From positions 1-42,239 of the forward strand of contig WJKE01000066.1 of assembly GCA_014729275.1 (NCBI GenBank): 42,239 bases of DNA, in the 5' to 3' direction. Shown piece by piece: positions 39,479-42,239 of this stretch. The first letter of the stretch is position 1; the number at the start of each line of letters is the position of its first letter. A program made the position numbers and the translations under genes. The notes beneath the pieces were generated by a model. The model did no database searches. It was not told where the DNA came from and saw nothing but the letters and a program-made list of their open reading frames with translations. The DNA comes from Candidatus Peregrinibacteria bacterium. GTDB lineage: Bacteria; Patescibacteriota; Gracilibacteria; UBA1369; LOWO2-01-FULL-3.

Positions 39479-41549
39479 CTTGAGAATTAATAAACTTAAG
39501 AGTCTTATTTACCAGATCTTCCATTTCATTTAAAGAAATATTTTCATCAGGATAAAAATTTTCATTCTCAGATACAAGATTATTCATTTTGGCAAACAAA
39601 GTATATCGGGGATACCACCACATATGATCAATTCTGGAATCAACATCGCTAAAGCCGGACTCTTGTGAATATATTGCACTTTCACTACCCAGTTCATTCA
39701 CCAATTCAAATCTATACTTGTTCTCAACTAATTTATTAGCTCCTAAAATCACTTTTAAGGCCTGGATTTTTGTGATGGGGGCATCTGGCATAAACGGACT
39801 ATCCGGAAGGCTCATAAAGCCATTTATAATACCCAGCATTGTTGCTGTATTAATTGCCTCGTAATATTTATGATCACTTTTCACATCAGGATAAAGAATA
39901 ATTTCAGGACTAAAACTTATATCGTCATAAGAAGACTGTGCCATAAAATCAAACATGCAAAAATCAATGTAGTCATAGCAACTTTGAAGCAATCCGGAAT
40001 TTTTGGATTTTAGATCAAATTTATCAATAACATAAGATACAAATTTCCCCCGACTAACTTCATCCCCCGGATTTAAACCGGTTTCAGAGTAATATTTGGG
40101 ATTTCCAATAGGTCTACCATTACCAAAAATCAAATAAACCCGGCCGGAATTAATTGCGCCTTCCTTATCACTATACCTTGCCCCAACAGCAAGATCCAAA
40201 AATCCATCATTATTAAAATCCAGAGTTTCCAGACTATAGCCAAACCAGTCATCAGCTTTTTCACCGCTGATAATTGAGTTAACAGCAAGTAGATTATCCC
40301 GATTGGTATATGCAATATAGGTATCACCTGAATCTTCACTTATTGGATATCCCACACCGGGAGCTCCAATTATTAAATCTGCCTTTAAATCTTTATTTAT
40401 GTCGCTTAATAGTACTTTAGCCCCGGACTTTGCTTCGGTGCTTTCCCTTTGAATAATTTTTGGACGATGCGCAAGCGAATAAAGCTCTTCGCCTCCATAA
40501 AATATTGTAGTTTTCCCGGAGGCAGAGGTGGAAGAATAAGGAAAAGAACTCACAGCCAAATCCTCAATTCCATCTCCATCAATATCTCCAATATCAGTTG
40601 AAAACCCAAACCATTCATTATTTGAAGAGCCACTTATTGCAAAACTCGGAGACTTAATAATGGGGTCAGTATGTGCAAAATCCTTATAAATATATACTTT
40701 TCCGCTATCATTTAGTTCAGAGCCATCAGCTCTAAATGCTCCAATTGCAATTGATATATTGTTGTCAGAGGTAAGTATTCCCGAACTAATTGTTGAGCCA
40801 AATTTTTCCTTTTCATTTTGCCCATAAAAAGTTAAATCTGCGCTATTTTCTCTCAACACATATATATCACTGTATTTTTCAGAAAAACTTCCGTTAAAAC
40901 CGTACACAACACCTGTTTTTCCAATACCGGGGGAGAGAGCATTGGGAGCTCCAACCAAAAGATCATCAATTGAATCATTATTAATATCCTTACTTAAAAG
41001 ACTTAATCCAAAGGAATCGCCATGACTGTGGCCGACAAGTAAAAAATCAGGTTTATAAGAATTAAAATCAAACTTTTTCCTTTTCCACTCAGCTTTACCA
41101 TAAACCGTATAAACCTTACCCGGCCTATAATCGGAATAATATGCATTATAAGCACCTATAGCTAAATCGTCGATCCCATCACCATTGTAATCACCGCTGG
41201 TAATTGATGTTCCAAGTTGATCCCCGCTAAAGGCCCCAAAAAATTCCAAATCCGGGTCTTCAGCAAAATAACCGGTTCCTGATCCAAAATAGACAGATAC
41301 TTTACCTGCCCAATCTTTCATATCCGGAGTATAAAAGGGTGAGCCTATGATTAAGTCATTTATGCCATCGTCATTTAAATCTCCCTTACTTAAACTTGCA
41401 CCAAATTGCTCGCCGGGAGAGTTTGTGGATAAAGTTTTAATTCCTTTATAGGTGGAAACATTTGATTCATAAATAGTTTCACCAGCTATGGCCAGGTTAG
41501 GTATTAATATAAATATAACAAAAAAAATATATAATCGTTTCATTTTCAT
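39471..41549 (-). CDS. Secreted FG-GAP (integrin alpha-like) repeat protein with SLH domains
   Basis: 692 residues. Signal peptide 1-22 (MKMKRLYIFFVIFILIPNLA). About seven FG-GAP/VCBS-type repeats between ~30 and ~490, each with the Ca2+ loop pattern D-x-N-x-D-G-x-x-D-L (DLNDDGINDLIIGSP, DYNGDGIDDLAIGA, DINKDLKADLIIGAP and others), building a beta-propeller. Residues ~515-690 are SLH-like (LYPDVKSDHKYYEAINTA...GIINGF, and FSDVDSRIDHMWWYPRYTLFAKMNNL). The frame is open to 41690, but the ATG at 41549 starts the signal peptide. It is probably a surface adhesin or binding protein and leads the operon with SpoU, GH18-like and ybeY. Confidence 0.85.
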   Translation of the reverse strand: MKMKRLYIFFVIFILIPNLAIAGETIYESNVSTYKGIKTLSTNSPGEQFGASLSKGDLNDDGINDLIIGSPFYTPDMKDWAGKVSVYFGSGTGYFAEDPDLEFFGAFSGDQLGTSITSGDYNGDGIDDLAIGAYNAYYSDYRPGKVYTVYGKAEWKRKKFDFNSYKPDFLLVGHSHGDSFGLSLLSKDINNDSIDDLLVGAPNALSPGIGKTGVVYGFNGSFSEKYSDIYVLRENSADLTFYGQNEKEKFGSTISSGILTSDNNISIAIGAFRADGSELNDSGKVYIYKDFAHTDPIIKSPSFAISGSSNNEWFGFSTDIGDIDGDGIEDLAVSSFPYSSTSASGKTTIFYGGEELYSLAHRPKIIQRESTEAKSGAKVLLSDINKDLKADLIIGAPGVGYPISEDSGDTYIAYTNRDNLLAVNSIISGEKADDWFGYSLETLDFNNDGFLDLAVGARYSDKEGAINSGRVYLIFGNGRPIGNPKYYSETGLNPGDEVSRGKFVSYVIDKFDLKSKNSGLLQSCYDYIDFCMFDFMAQSSYDDISFSPEIILYPDVKSDHKYYEAINTATMLGIINGFMSLPDSPFMPDAPITKIQALKVILGANKLVENKYRFELVNELGSESAIYSQESGFSDVDSRIDHMWWYPRYTLFAKMNNLVSENENFYPDENISLNEMEDLVNKTLKFINSQDA

Positions 41550-41646
41550 AGTAATAGTAACAGTATAGGTTTCATTCCTAATTATCCGCATTAGGGAAAA
41601 CAATGTAAAGCTTATTATCGAGTTAGACAACAATACGCCCGCGTGA

Positions 41647-42239
41647 CTAGACTTCAGTAGACATTTCATACTAGAATGTCGACTGGACATTAATAAAAAT
41701 CCATGAAAGATGTCGACTATACATTGACCAGGAAAGACGCTAGTAAACTGCTAAAAGTGTCGGTGAGGACAGTAGACAGATATATTAAGTCAGGGCAGTT
41801 GTCTGCTCTTCAGGAGGATAGAAATGTGCTCCTTAGTAAGGATGAAGTTAAAGATTTTAAAAAGCGAAAGGGTAAAATTAGGCCTTCCCCTAAAGGAAAA
41901 AAGGAGGTGTGTCCAGTGGACAAAAAGGTGATGTCGAGTCGACAAAAGGGTGTCTACTCAGATGAGGTTAGTGCTGCAGTAAGGCAAGATCGGGTAGACA
42001 TTGTAATTCCGGGTGAGGACCTGGAGGAGGAGCAATCAACGCACAAAAAAATATTTTTCGAGCAGGTTGCAGGCCTTGAATTAAAGGAGAAGATAGAAAA
42101 GACCTTAGCTCAAAAATTTAAAGAATGTCCACTCGACACTAAGAAAGGTGAACGCGAAAAATTATGTCCAGTGGACAGTAAAATGTCTACTGGTTTAGGG
42201 GTATCTGAAAAAGAAAAAGTGGAGATAGAGGGTTTGTCC
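41647..42239. repeat. Cluster of 13-bp palindromes TGTC-N-A-S-T-N-GACA
   Basis: Full sites: 41677-41689 (TGTCGACTGGACA), 41711-41723 (TGTCGACTATACA, one arm imperfect), 41910-41922 and 42165-42177 (TGTCCAGTGGACA, perfect), 41932-41944 (TGTCGAGTCGACA, perfect), 42126-42138 (TGTCCACTCGACA). Half-sites (TGTCTACT or its complement AGTAGACA and close variants): 41656-41663, 41771-41778, 41800-41807, 41951-41958, 41993-42000, 42184-42191. The window ends in TGTCC, perhaps the next site. All but two lie inside the HTH gene, in all three codon phases. Confidence 0.88.
41703..42239 (+). CDS. Helix-turn-helix DNA-binding protein, truncated by window end
   Basis: At least 179 residues, continuing past the window. 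Residues 7-55 form an excisionase/MerR-type helix-turn-helix: YTLTRKDASKLLKVSVRTV, then DRYIKSGQLSAL and a wing ending LLSKDEVKDFKKRKGK. The remainder is charged and low in hydrophobics (many Lys, Glu), probably helical linker or coiled coil with short CPVD/CPLD patches. Those patches are by-products of the embedded palindromes rather than protein motifs. GC content is higher than in neighbours. It is divergent from the FG-GAP gene. The likely role is binding of the palindromes around and inside its own gene; autoregulation, DNA replication or segregation are all possible (inference). Confidence 0.7.
   Translation, partial: MKDVDYTLTRKDASKLLKVSVRTVDRYIKSGQLSALQEDRNVLLSKDEVKDFKKRKGKIRPSPKGKKEVCPVDKKVMSSRQKGVYSDEVSAAVRQDRVDIVIPGEDLEEEQSTHKKIFFEQVAGLELKEKIEKTLAQKFKECPLDTKKGEREKLCPVDSKMSTGLGVSEKEKVEIEGLS

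Noticed and set aside
41550-41690. Longer N-terminus for the FG-GAP protein
   Set aside because: The extension precedes an obvious signal peptide and runs through the divergent promoter region and palindromes.

Overview
The window is AT-rich, densely packed bacterial DNA. It looks like a member of the Candidate Phyla Radiation (Patescibacteria), possibly near Peregrinibacteria; that placement is inference from gene content. The genetic code is standard: a full-length release factor 2 (prfB) is present and several genes stop at TGA (5165, 22966, 26240, 32219). This argues against Gracilibacteria/SR1-type UGA recoding. Promoters are often near-perfect sigma70 boxes with 17-bp spacing. Shine-Dalgarno sequences are almost absent, and most starts are preceded by A/T-rich leaders.

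Layout. 1-456: intergenic hairpins and a small stop-interrupted gene. 457-5671: a TSP3/DUF2339 membrane pair, a Ca2+/cation antiporter, a small unknown and a PH-domain membrane protein. 5700-8461: tRNA-Thr, murB, a VirB2/TrbC-like small membrane protein, a PRC-barrel protein, and tRNA-Pro(UGG) preceded by a rearranged partial tRNA copy. 8866-12139: a GT-C membrane glycosyltransferase and a GtrA-GT2 fusion. 12563-22395: lineage-specific unknowns, including two large proteins sharing a LysM-like domain, around a hemerythrin/Cys-motif divergent pair, tRNA-Pro(GGG) and a CIRCE-controlled clpB. 22397-30399: a CarS-family lipid enzyme with RNase J, murD, an SLH protein, a flippase, and prfB followed by a remnant of a second prfB 3' end. 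30462-37500: HNH endonuclease, def + SLH protein, MBL hydrolase, nitroreductase, a lipoprotein with a repeated Met-rich tail, a methyltransferase and an unknown. 37518-41549: a tight minus-strand operon (FG-GAP/SLH protein, SpoU methylase, GH18-like protein, ybeY). 41703-end: a truncated HTH-protein gene.

How the parts fit. Peptidoglycan synthesis (murB, murD), three SLH-domain surface proteins, glycosyltransferases and a flippase point to a walled cell with an S-layer-like, probably glycosylated surface. def, prfB, ybeY, SpoU, RNase J, clpB and three tRNAs are core housekeeping.

The most unusual signals are: (1) a dense cluster of 13-bp palindromes (TGTC-N-A-S-T-N-GACA) in the promoter and inside the coding sequence of the terminal HTH gene, in all three codon phases; (2) a three-copy family of ~165-bp intergenic elements with inverted ends and an inner hairpin; (3) the paired large proteins with a shared LysM-like domain; (4) the scarred tRNA-Pro and prfB loci.
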